DNA of 43,731 bases from Microbacteriaceae bacterium X2B (GTDB lineage: Bacteria; Actinomycetota; Actinomycetes; Actinomycetales; Microbacteriaceae). The position numbers were made by a program, and so were the translations under genes. The notes below the pieces were generated by a model. It made no database searches, was not told the origin of the DNA, and was given only the letters and a program-made list of their open reading frames with translations. Position 1 is the first letter of the stretch. Each line of letters begins with the position of its first letter. Shown piece after piece: positions 26,189 to 33,369 of the stretch. Location: contig SCPB01000018.1 in the NCBI GenBank assembly GCA_005502445.1, positions 1 through 43,731 on the forward strand, read 5' to 3'.

Positions 26189-26716
26189 TCAGTCGCGCGG
26201 CGCGACGAGTGCCGCGAGCAGCGCGACCGTCACCGTGCCGCCCTTCGTCGGCTGGCTGCCGAGCCGCCGGAACCCGATGCGGGAGTGGAAGGCGAGGCTG
26301 CCCGGGTTCGGCGGGTCGAGATTGACCTCGCACGTCACCTCGCCGGCGCCCCGCCGCCGCGCCTCGTCGAAGACGGCGTCGTAGAGCACGGAGCCGAGGC
26401 CGCGACCGCGCTGCGATGCGGCCACGACGATGCGGTCGACGTAGAGGTGCTCGACGCCGCGCGACTCGAACCAGCGGTAGTTCTCGCTCGCGTAGTCGGC
26501 TCCCGGCGCGATCGCGATGACGAAACCGACGAGCTCGCCCTCGACCTCGAGCCCCCTCGCGAACGCCGCGATCGCGATGAGCCCGCGCATCTCGTCGACG
26601 CTCGTGATCGGCACGGCGGGATGCGCCGCATCGTTGAGCGCCACGAGGGCGGGCGCGTCATCGAGTGCGAGCGGCCTCAGGTCGGAAGCGGTCTCGGTCT
26701 CGGTCTCGGTCGGCAT
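26189..26716 (-). CDS. GNAT family N-acetyltransferase
   Basis: A 175-residue acetyltransferase. Motif A reads LYVDRIVVAASQRGRGLGSV, containing the acetyl-CoA loop QRGRGLG. Motif B region CEVNLDPPNPGSLAFHSRIG and the C-terminal GFRRLGSQPTKGGTVTVALL fit the RimI-like GNAT group seen in actinobacteria. The acceptor is unknown. The N-terminus is unusual: codons 2-8 are a hexanucleotide repeat (three copies of CGGTCT on the plus strand, 26689-26706, plus a partial copy) encoding alternating Thr-Glu. A six-base unit keeps the frame when it slips, so it would change length but not abolish translation. Confidence 0.9.
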   Translation of the reverse strand: MPTETETETASDLRPLALDDAPALVALNDAAHPAVPITSVDEMRGLIAIAAFARGLEVEGELVGFVIAIAPGADYASENYRWFESRGVEHLYVDRIVVAASQRGRGLGSVLYDAVFDEARRRGAGEVTCEVNLDPPNPGSLAFHSRIGFRRLGSQPTKGGTVTVALLAALVAPRD

Positions 26717-26785
26717 GACCCCACTCTCACGTGGATGCGCCCGTCTCGCAACACGATCCGCCGGGCGTGGGTGCGGAGGGCGCCA

Positions 26786-27481
26786 CTACAGAGGCTCGGA
26801 CCGCACGTTCGCCGCGAGCCAGGCGACCGGGTCGACCGGCGCACCGCCGAGATGCACCTCGAAGTGCAGGTGAGCGCCCGTGCTCTGACCGGTCGAACCG
26901 ACGGCTCCGACGACCTCCCCGACCGTCACGACATCGCCGATGCCGTGCAGCAACGAGCCCTCCCTCATGTGGGCCGAGAGGGTTCTGACGGTCTGGCCGT
27001 TCACGACGTGCTCGATCTCGATGTAGACCCCGAACGACCCGCCGGGGCCGCCGATGTCGGTCACGACGCCGTCGGCGATGCTCATGACGGGGGCGCCGGC
27101 TCCCGGGTTCCAGTCGACGCCGTTGTGGTCGCTCGAGCAGCCCGCGCACGGGGCGAGGCGGTAGCCGAAGCCGTCGCTCTGCGGCGCGTCCTCGCCGACG
27201 GGGTGCACGACGGGCGGCGTCCAGGTGACCGTGAACTCGTCGCGCGCGAACGGCGCGGCGGCGACCTGCCCGCTCACCGCGAAGGACTGCGGGCGTGGCA
27301 GCGCCGCCAGGGCGCTGGTCGAATACGGGCAGTGCACGTCGTTGCGCGTTCGCGCCCGCTCGCCATGAGCCGGCGTCAGGAGGTCTCGGCACCGCACCCG
27401 GTGGAAATAGGTCACACCGGGGATGCTCACCCCCACGGCTGTCGGAGCCGCTCTTCCAGAGTGCGGGCCGAAACCTGGCAA
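26786..27481 (-). CDS. M23 family metallopeptidase, N-terminus probably lost
   Basis: A 231-residue frame whose C-terminal part (about 95-225) is an M23 (LytM) endopeptidase domain that cuts peptidoglycan cross-links: NGVDWNPGAGAPVMSIADGV with the first zinc ligands (His-x3-Asp), and GSTGQSTGAHLHFEVHLGG with HLHF. The segment PRPQSFAVSGQVAAAPFARD is typical of the region just outside the membrane in Microbacteriaceae homologues. But the first 65 residues carry no signal peptide or membrane helix in any frame, and the upstream gene begins only 39 bases away. Export is thus unexplained, and a 5' truncation is likely. A CAGC pair precedes the first His. Confidence 0.75.
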   Translation of the reverse strand: MPGFGPHSGRAAPTAVGVSIPGVTYFHRVRCRDLLTPAHGERARTRNDVHCPYSTSALAALPRPQSFAVSGQVAAAPFARDEFTVTWTPPVVHPVGEDAPQSDGFGYRLAPCAGCSSDHNGVDWNPGAGAPVMSIADGVVTDIGGPGGSFGVYIEIEHVVNGQTVRTLSAHMREGSLLHGIGDVVTVGEVVGAVGSTGQSTGAHLHFEVHLGGAPVDPVAWLAANVRSEPL

Positions 27482-27519
27482 AAGCCTGTGCGCTGTCGAG
27501 AACGCGGAGTAATATCCGG

Positions 27520-28626
27520 TCAGATCAGGGTCGCGCCGAAGGCGAGACCGAGCAGGTAGGTGGCTGCAGCCGCTCCGTAGCCGATCGCCAGCTGCCGCAG
27601 CGCCCTCTTGAGCGGCGATGCGCCCGAGAGCACGCCCACGATCATGCCCGTCGCCAGCAGAGCGAGACCGACGAGGCTCGCTGCCGTCGCGATCGCCCCG
27701 AGACCCGAGGCGCCGAGCAGGTACGGCAGCACGGGGATGACGGCGCCGGAGGCGAAGAAGCCGAAGCTCGAGGCCGCCGCGCCCCAGGCCGAGCCGATCG
27801 CGGCGTGCTCATCGCGCTCGGCCGCGCGCGCTCGCGCCTCGACGGCGTTCGCCGTCGCGCGGGCCGGATCGTACTCGGCCGCGACCTCGCGGGCCCGCTC
27901 GAGGGCCTCCTCCTCGCTCATGCCGCGCGCGCGGTAGACGAGGGCGAGCTCGTTGGCGTCGACGTCGAGGTGGGGCACCGCGGTGTGCGCATCGGGGTCC
28001 GGCGTCGAGGCCTCGAGCAGTTCGCGCTGCGAACGCACCGAGACGTACTCGCCTGCGCCCATCGACAGGGCCCCGGAGAGCAGACCCGCGATACCGGTGA
28101 ACAGCACCGTCGTCGCCGGCACGCCCGTCGCACCGATGCCGAGCACGAGCGCGAGGTTCGACACCAGACCGTCGTTGGCGCCGAAGACGGCAGCCCGGAA
28201 GCTTCCGGAGATGCGAGCGCGTCCGCGCGCGGCGAGTCCGCGCACGACCTCCTGGTGGATCCTCTCGTCGGCGGCCATCGCGGCGGTCGCGTGCGCGTCG
28301 CCCTCGTACGGCGATCGGCCCTCCGCGCTCTGCGCGAGCGCGAGCACGAAAACGCTGCCGAAGCGGCGGGCGAAGAACCCGAGGATGCGCGTGCGCAGCG
28401 AGACGGCGGGAACGCGAGCGGCCTCGGCACCCAGCAGAGACATCCAATGCGCCTCATGGCGACCCTCGGCGTCGGCGAGGGCGAGGAGGATCGCCCTCTC
28501 CTCGCCCGATCGCCGAGTGGCCAGATCGCGGTAGACCGCCGCTTCGGCGCGCTCGTCGGCGAGGTAGCGCCGCCAGCGGCGCACGTCGCCGCGGCTCGGC
28601 TCGGCGGTCGCGGGGGCCTCGGTCAC
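27520..28626 (-). CDS. VIT1/CCC1 family transporter with N-terminal ferritin-like domain
   Basis: A 368-residue fusion. Residues about 15-135 are a ferritin-like helical domain (DERAEAAVYRDLATRRSG, ADAEGRHEAHWMSLLG, ADERIHQEVVRGLA) with Glu/His positions suited to a di-iron or metal site. Residues about 140-368 are a five-helix VIT1/CCC1 transporter (FRAAVFGANDGLVSNLALVL, GALSMGAGEYVSVRSQRELL). The family moves Fe(II) or Mn(II); in bacteria the ferritin-like part is thought to deliver iron to the exporter. The start ATG 28626 suits the family. It stands alone, and a Mn/Fe link to the nearby TerC gene is only a possible inference. Confidence 0.92.
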   Translation of the reverse strand: MTEAPATAEPSRGDVRRWRRYLADERAEAAVYRDLATRRSGEERAILLALADAEGRHEAHWMSLLGAEAARVPAVSLRTRILGFFARRFGSVFVLALAQSAEGRSPYEGDAHATAAMAADERIHQEVVRGLAARGRARISGSFRAAVFGANDGLVSNLALVLGIGATGVPATTVLFTGIAGLLSGALSMGAGEYVSVRSQRELLEASTPDPDAHTAVPHLDVDANELALVYRARGMSEEEALERAREVAAEYDPARATANAVEARARAAERDEHAAIGSAWGAAASSFGFFASGAVIPVLPYLLGASGLGAIATAASLVGLALLATGMIVGVLSGASPLKRALRQLAIGYGAAAATYLLGLAFGATLI

Positions 28627-28730
28627 GCGGTCAGTGTGCCAGGCGACCCCGCGCCCCCGCAGTTCGGCCGCCCGAAACCGGCGCCCGCTCGGCGGCGCCG
28701 ACTCAGTCCTGCGGGTTCAGCACGGCGGGA

Positions 28731-29228
28731 TCACCAGCCCCCCGTGCCGACCGCGCCCTTGAAGAGGCCGACGACGCTCGAGGTGATCCAGCCGCCGTAG
28801 AAGTCGCCCTCCTGCGCCCGCACGGTCTCGCCGTCGACCGTGCAACGGTCCATGCGACCGGGGTAGACCGAGACGAAGCCGGCGAGCTGCTCGAATCCTC
28901 GGCTCGGCTCGGGGTAGAACCAGGCGGCTCGCGGGGCGACGACGTCGCCGCTCACGACGTCCGCGTAGGCGGCGCGGCCCTTGAACTCGCAGTAGGTGGA
29001 GCCCTCGGCGGAGCGAAGGGCCCCGTCGACGAAGGCCTCGGGAGGGATGTAGTAGGCCGGCGGGTGACTCGTCTCGAGCACGCGCACGGCGCGCGTCGTC
29101 TCGGCGATGACGCGGCCGCCGAGGGCGATCGTGACGCGCGCGTGAACGGGCTCGACCCGCGGGGGACGCGGGTAGTCCCACACCGACTCCTGGCCGGGTC
29201 GAGGCTCGATGCGCTGAGGTCTCGGCAC
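28731..29228 (-). CDS. DUF427 domain-containing protein
   Basis: A 165-residue protein with one DUF427 domain, a mainly beta fold of unknown role. The family pattern is clear: VWDYPRPPRVEPVHARVTIA, then AVRVLETSHPPAYYIPPEAF, STYCEFKGRAAYADVVSG and WFYPEPSRGFEQLAGFVSVYPGRMD. GTG 29228 starts one base past the upstream stop, giving near-direct coupling to the upstream hypothetical gene. DUF427 proteins are common in actinobacteria and are often encoded near stress genes. Confidence 0.9.
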   Translation of the reverse strand: MPRPQRIEPRPGQESVWDYPRPPRVEPVHARVTIALGGRVIAETTRAVRVLETSHPPAYYIPPEAFVDGALRSAEGSTYCEFKGRAAYADVVSGDVVAPRAAWFYPEPSRGFEQLAGFVSVYPGRMDRCTVDGETVRAQEGDFYGGWITSSVVGLFKGAVGTGGW

Positions 29229-29229
29229 G

Positions 29230-29808
29230 TCAGAGACCGAAGTCGCCGAAACCGCCGCCGTCGAATCCTCCCGCGTCGAACGAGCCGCCGCCGTCGAGAC
29301 CGCCGGAATCGGCGCCGGAGTCGGCGGCGCCCGCATCCTGACCGGCATCGCCGGTATCGGCGCCCGCCTCCGTGCCGCCCGCGTCCATCGGCGGGAGGAA
29401 GGCGCTCACGAGCGCCGAGCCGACGACGTAGCCGGCGACCGTGCCAAGCAGCGATGCGCCCAGCATGCTGCCGAACGATGGCCCGCCGAAGGAGCGCTCC
29501 ATCGTGCCCGGCTGCCGGAGCTCGGAGCGCGTGGCGGCTTTCGCGAGGGTCGCCGGCTCATCGTTCTGCGGCGCTTCGCCCGCGGGTGCCTGGTCGGTCA
29601 GCCGGTCGAAGACGAGGCGCCGCTGCTCGGGGGTGAGCTTCGCGAAGGCCTCGGCGTGCACCTGCTCGATCGTCTCGGGCGGCGCGGTCTCGAGCAGGTA
29701 GCGGTAGCGCTCGACGGCACGTTCGTCGTCGCTGCGCGGCGCACGGGGCGGGGGCGAGTGTTCGGGCTCGGGGGTTCTGCTGCCGAAGATTCGGTCGAGA
29801 AAGCTCAT
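29230..29808 (-). CDS. Hypothetical protein with Gly/Asp-rich C-terminus
   Basis: A 192-residue protein of unknown function. The N-terminal half is charged (MSFLDRIFGSRTPEPEHSPP; ETIEQVHAEAFAKLTPEQRR). One short hydrophobic stretch (SMLGASLLGTVAGYVVGSAL, about 111-130) could be a membrane or glycine-zipper helix. The tail (about 140-192) is almost all Gly, Asp, Ala and Ser, ending GGGFGDFGL, and is probably disordered. Similar proteins in actinobacteria are sometimes mislabelled cation-transporting ATPase. A strong ribosome binding site (GGGAGGAACC) precedes ATG 29808. It is coupled to DUF427. Confidence 0.8.
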   Translation of the reverse strand: MSFLDRIFGSRTPEPEHSPPPRAPRSDDERAVERYRYLLETAPPETIEQVHAEAFAKLTPEQRRLVFDRLTDQAPAGEAPQNDEPATLAKAATRSELRQPGTMERSFGGPSFGSMLGASLLGTVAGYVVGSALVSAFLPPMDAGGTEAGADTGDAGQDAGAADSGADSGGLDGGGSFDAGGFDGGGFGDFGL

Positions 29809-30092
29809 GGTTCCTCCCGGGAGTTCGAGCCGGTGAGCGGCGCGTGACGGGTCGAGACTAGGCCAGCACGCTAGGGGTCGCCTGTGCGACGGGTCGGTAA
29901 CAACTCGGTGACGATCGTGCCGAGTGGGTGCTCGTGCACTACTGTGAGCAGCGAAGTTGATACGCCTCGCTGTTCCGAACGCCCTGAAACACCATGCAGG
30001 TCGCTACTCCCCTATGGATGCGGTTCACGAGTTGGTTCGACTGGTGGTTTCGACAGTCGAAACTCCGTGAAGTAGGAATGAAGGAGTCAGCA
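29809..30092 (+). promoter_or_regulatory. Intergenic region carrying the cold-shock gene leader
   Basis: Between the divergent starts at 29808 and 30093 lie 284 bases without a gene. The right half is the likely promoter and long untranslated leader of the cold shock gene, as is usual for cspA genes. AAGGAG at 30081 is the ribosome binding site. An open frame from 29994 into cspA is rejected as coding. I cannot fix a promoter hexamer with confidence. Confidence 0.5.
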
Positions 30093-30296
30093 ATGACGAC
30101 AGGCACCGTGAAGTGGTTCAACGCCGAAAAGGGCTTCGGATTCATCACCCCCGATGACGGAAGCGCCGACGTGTTCGCGCACTTCTCGGCCATCCAGAGC
30201 AACGGCTACCGTTCGCTCGATGAGAACCAGAAGGTCGAGTTCGACGTCGCCCAGGGCCCCAAGGGCCTCCAGGCCGAGAACATCCGCCCGCTCTAG
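30093..30296 (+). CDS. cspA: Cold shock protein
   Basis: A 67-residue CspA-type single cold shock domain that binds single-stranded RNA and DNA and melts mRNA structure. It carries RNP1 as KGFGFITP and RNP2 as VFAHFSAI, with the conserved [16 protein letters not shown] start. AAGGAG precedes ATG 30093 by 6 bases. A long leader and a good terminator (30344-30377) frame a single-gene transcript. Confidence 0.97.
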   Translation: MTTGTVKWFNAEKGFGFITPDDGSADVFAHFSAIQSNGYRSLDENQKVEFDVAQGPKGLQAENIRPL

Positions 30297-30317
30297 TCCT
30301 CGCAGACTGCAGCGCCT

Positions 30318-30335
30318 CGCGTGATGCGTCACGCG
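30318..30335 (+). other. Small hairpin after cspA
   Basis: CGCGTGA (30318-30324) and TCACGCG (30329-30335) form seven pairs around the loop TGCG, 22 bases after the cspA stop. It may stabilise the 3' end of the mRNA ahead of the terminator. Confidence 0.55.
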
Positions 30336-30343
30336 ATCTGAAC

Positions 30344-30377
30344 GAGAGCCGCCTCCCGACGATGTGGGGCGGCTCTC
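30344..30377. terminator. Terminator between cspA and DUF3097
   Basis: GAGAGCCGCC (30344-30353) pairs perfectly with GGCGGCTCTC (30368-30377) across a 14-base loop. It serves cspA on the plus strand and probably the convergent DUF3097 gene. Confidence 0.7.
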
Positions 30378-30443
30378 GTCACGCTCGGGCGATCCCCGCC
30401 CGAGCGATCAGCGCCGCGGGCGGTCCTCCATCCGGTGGTGCTC

Positions 30444-31325
30444 TCAGCCCTCCGCGGTCACGAAGTCGATGAGCTCCTCGACACGACCGAGCAGCGCCGG
30501 GTCGAGGTCGCCGAAGTGCCGCACCGATCCGCGGATGCGCCGCCACGCGGCGGCCGTGTCGGCCTGCGTCGCATGCGGCCAGCCGAGCGAGCGCAGCACC
30601 CCGGTCTTCCAGTCCTGACCGCGCGGCACCTCGGGCCAGTGCTCGATGCCGAGCCGCTCGGGCTTCACCGCCTGCCACACGTCGACGTACGGATGGCCGA
30701 CGACCAGCACGTGGCGCGCGTCGACGCCGCGCAGCGCCTCCGCGGCGAGCCGCTCCTCCTTCGAGCCGCGCACCCAGTGGTCGACGAGGACGCCGACGCG
30801 TCGTCCCCGTCCCGGAGCGAACTCGCGCAGCCGCTCGGCCAGGCGGTCGACGCCGTCGAGGTACTCGACGACGACGCCCTCGACGCGGAGGTCGTCGCCC
30901 CACACCTGCTCGACGAGTTCGGCGTCGTGCCGCCCCTCGACCCAGATGCGGCTGCCGCGCGCGACACGGGCGCGCTGCTGCTCCACCGCGAACGACCCGC
31001 TCGCGGTGCGCCGGCGACCGACCGGCGCCGCCGCGACGGGCGCCGCGAGGATGACCGGGGCGCCCTCGACGAGGAACCCCGGCCCCAGCGGGAAGACCCG
31101 CACCCTCCCCCGACGATCCTCGAGGTGCACCGTGCCGAGCCCGACGCGCAGGACGGCGCCGACGAAGCCCGAGTCGGGCAGCTCGACGACGAGGTCGCGC
31201 TCGGCGGGAACCTCGGGCACGGCCGAGCGCCCGCGGGGGCGCCACTCGCCGCCGAGCTCGTCCGAGCCGTATCGATCAGAGCCGTATCGATCGGAGCTCA
31301 ATCCGTCGGGGGGCGAGGCAGTCAC
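30444..31325 (-). CDS. DUF3097 family protein
   Basis: A 293-residue actinobacterial protein. A variable N-terminus precedes a beta-rich part (about 45-115). The conserved core begins at SRIWVEGRHDAELVEQVWGD and continues with LRVEGVVVEYLDGVDRLAER, GVLVDHWVRGSKEERLA and VGHPYVDVWQAVKPERLGI. The VEG...D..L/DHW pattern resembles TOPRIM-fold nucleases such as RNase M5, but this is inference. The N-terminus contains SDRYGSDRYGSD from a 15-base DNA repeat. It is 16 bases downstream of the aldo/keto reductase gene in the same direction, so they are probably one transcript. Confidence 0.88.
   Translation of the reverse strand: MTASPPDGLSSDRYGSDRYGSDELGGEWRPRGRSAVPEVPAERDLVVELPDSGFVGAVLRVGLGTVHLEDRRGRVRVFPLGPGFLVEGAPVILAAPVAAAPVGRRRTASGSFAVEQQRARVARGSRIWVEGRHDAELVEQVWGDDLRVEGVVVEYLDGVDRLAERLREFAPGRGRRVGVLVDHWVRGSKEERLAAEALRGVDARHVLVVGHPYVDVWQAVKPERLGIEHWPEVPRGQDWKTGVLRSLGWPHATQADTAAAWRRIRGSVRHFGDLDPALLGRVEELIDFVTAEG
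31264..31297. repeat. 15-base tandem repeat in the DUF3097 start
   Basis: GAGCCGTATCGATCA/G occurs at 31264-31278 and 31279-31293, with a partial third copy (GAGC). It encodes the duplicated RYGSD in the protein's disordered N-terminus. Confidence 0.8.
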
Positions 31326-31341
31326 CCCCCGACGCTATCGA

Positions 31342-32361
31342 TCAGATGCGCCGGGCCCGCTGCTCCACGCCGAGCTCGCCATACGGGTAGTCGGGTGTGC
31401 GCGGCGCGCTCGCCGCATCGAGCCGCTCGAGCTGCTCGGGCGTCAGCTCGAGCTCGCTCGCGGCGAGATTGTCGTGCAGCTGCACGACCGTGCGCGCGCC
31501 GAGGATCACCGAGGTCATGCCGGGCCGCGACTGCAGCCAGGCGAGAGCGACGCGCGAGGGCGGAACGCCGTGGCCCTCGGCGACCTCGTGCAGCGCGTCG
31601 AGCACGACCCACGTGCGCTCCTCCGCCGAGCGGCGACCGTAAGCCTCGACGCCCCGGTCCGGGTCTTCGCCGAGCCTGGTAGCGCCGCTGGGGGCGACAT
31701 CCCGGCGGTACTTGCCGGTGAGCCAGCCGCCCGCGAGCGGCCCCCAGGGCAGGAGGCCGATGCTCGCGTCGAGCGCGGCCGGCACGATCTCGAACTCGAT
31801 CTCGCGAGAGAGCAGACTGTACTGCGGCTGCAGCGTGACGGGAGCATCCATGCCGCGGGCGATCGCCCGGTGCACGGCCTTCGTGAGCTGCCAGCCGGTG
31901 AAATTGGAGACGCCCCAGTACGACACGAGCCCTGAGCGGATCGCGTCGTCGAGAAAGCTCAGAGTCTCGTCGAGCGGCGTGATCGGGTCCCAGGCGTGCA
32001 GCTGGTACAGGTCGACGTGGTCGACGCCGAGCCGCCGCAGCGAGGCCTCGAGGGCGCGACGCAGGTGGCGGCGCGAGGTGCCGAGGTCGTTCGCGTCGGC
32101 GCCCATCGGGAACCGGCCCTTCGTCGCGATGACCATGCGGTCGGCGACGTCGGGGTTCGCGGCGAGCCAGCGACCGATGATCTGCTCGCTGAGGCCGGCG
32201 CTGTAGACATCGGCGGCATCGATGAGCGTGCCGCCCGCGGCGGCGAAGGCGTCGAGCATCGCGTGACTGGCGCGCTCGTCCGACTCCGCGCCGAAGGTCA
32301 TGGTGCCGAGGGCGTAGTCGCTCACGATGGTGCCGGAATTGCCGAGGGTTCGCAGGGTCAT
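31342..32361 (-). CDS. Aldo/keto reductase
   Basis: A 339-residue NADPH-dependent aldo/keto reductase of the YajO/Tas-like group. It has LALGTMTFG-type N-terminal phosphate loop (YALGTMTFGAESDERAS), catalytic Asp/Tyr in LIDAADVYSAGLSEQIIGRW, Lys in MVIATKGRFPMG, His in YQLHAWDPITPLDETL, and the late NADP segment GMTSVILGARTVVQLHDNLA. The substrate is unknown. ATG 32361 is preferred over GTG 32370. A perfect 16-base palindrome lies 32 bases upstream in the shared divergent promoter region. Confidence 0.93.
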   Translation of the reverse strand: MTLRTLGNSGTIVSDYALGTMTFGAESDERASHAMLDAFAAAGGTLIDAADVYSAGLSEQIIGRWLAANPDVADRMVIATKGRFPMGADANDLGTSRRHLRRALEASLRRLGVDHVDLYQLHAWDPITPLDETLSFLDDAIRSGLVSYWGVSNFTGWQLTKAVHRAIARGMDAPVTLQPQYSLLSREIEFEIVPAALDASIGLLPWGPLAGGWLTGKYRRDVAPSGATRLGEDPDRGVEAYGRRSAEERTWVVLDALHEVAEGHGVPPSRVALAWLQSRPGMTSVILGARTVVQLHDNLAASELELTPEQLERLDAASAPRTPDYPYGELGVEQRARRI

Positions 32362-32392
32362 GCGCGCCACTGTAATCGAATCGCCGGGCCGT

Positions 32393-32408
32393 CTCGAATC
32401 GATTCGAG
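32393..32408. promoter_or_regulatory. Perfect 16-base palindrome in a divergent promoter region
   Basis: CTCGAATCGATTCGAG lies 32 bases upstream of the aldo/keto reductase and 80 bases before the divergent membrane protein gene at 32488. Its core TCGAATCGA also occurs in the palindrome upstream of the other aldo/keto reductase (6052-6068), so a shared repressor is possible. Inference from sequence symmetry. Confidence 0.45.
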
Positions 32409-32487
32409 GATGCGCCGGCGCGGGCGGTCGGGCGGTCGCTCGCGCGACCTCGCTAGGGTAGGCGGCAATTGATCAGGAGGTCGACCC

Positions 32488-33369
32488 GTGCTCGCCACCG
32501 CCCTGTTCCGCTGGGGGCTCACCTGTCTGCTGCTCGCCCCCCTCGCCTTCCTCTCCTGGCTGCTGTCGTCGGGGGGCGGCGCGGCGATGCAGCCGTCGAC
32601 TCCCGAGCCCATGGCGGCCCTCGCCACGGCGTGGGGCGTGCTCGCGCCGATCGTCGCCGTTCTGCTCGTCGTCGCGGGCGGAGTGCTCAACGCGCTCGCG
32701 ATCCGGCGCGGCGTGCGCGGCGTCGAGCGGGTCGCGAACGGCGACTGGGATGCGCCCGCCCCGCCGCGCGGACCCCGCATCATCTTCCCCGCCGGGTGGG
32801 AAGAACGCCATCCCGCCCCCGCGCGGAGTCGGCGCCTCCCGCGCCGCACCCTCGGCGCGATCCTCGCCGCCGCGCTGCTGGTGTGGGCCGGCGTCATCGC
32901 CTGGATGCTCGTCGTGGAGCATCCGCTCGCGCTCGCCGGCGGCACGCTCGGCCTCGACGAGGTGTACGCGGTGTGGAACCCGGCGAGCCGCTCCGGGTTC
33001 GTCGTCGCCGTCATCGTCTGGGCCGTCATCGCTCTCGTCGCTGCGCTCGCCCTCGCGCTGCTGGGCCGACTGCCGACCCCGGGCCTCGACCTGCTGCTCG
33101 CCCCGCGGCGCTTCATCGCCTTCGCCGCGATCGCCGGCAGCGCGCTCGTCGTCGCGGCGATGCCGGCCTACGTCTCGCTCGGAATCGGCCTCGTCGACGA
33201 CATCGGCGACGAACTGGGTCACCTCGTCAGCGGCGGACCGAGCGCGGGATCCTGGGCCGTGCTGCAGGGCGGCGTCGCGCTCAGCGCGCTCGCGATCCTC
33301 CTCACGGTGCCGTCGTGGCGCCGCGCACCGCGCTCCGAGCCGAGCGGCGGGCTCAGCACGCGAGGCTGA
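32488..33369 (+). CDS. Multi-pass membrane hypothetical protein
   Basis: A 293-residue inner-membrane protein with about six hydrophobic helices (about 8-28, 50-72, 122-145, 168-192, 208-228, 258-278). The first loop is short, and a Pro-rich cytosolic segment (about 90-118, APPRGPRIIFPAGWEERHPA) separates the first two helices from the rest. No named family is recognised. GTG 32488 follows AGGAGG by 8 bases, a strong start. Its last 17 bases overlap the convergent methyltransferase gene. Confidence 0.82.
   Translation: MLATALFRWGLTCLLLAPLAFLSWLLSSGGGAAMQPSTPEPMAALATAWGVLAPIVAVLLVVAGGVLNALAIRRGVRGVERVANGDWDAPAPPRGPRIIFPAGWEERHPAPARSRRLPRRTLGAILAAALLVWAGVIAWMLVVEHPLALAGGTLGLDEVYAVWNPASRSGFVVAVIVWAVIALVAALALALLGRLPTPGLDLLLAPRRFIAFAAIAGSALVVAAMPAYVSLGIGLVDDIGDELGHLVSGGPSAGSWAVLQGGVALSALAILLTVPSWRRAPRSEPSGGLSTRG

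Noticed and set aside
29994-30092. N-terminal extension of the cold shock protein
   Set aside because: The extension has no cold shock similarity, and AAGGAG lies exactly before ATG 30093.
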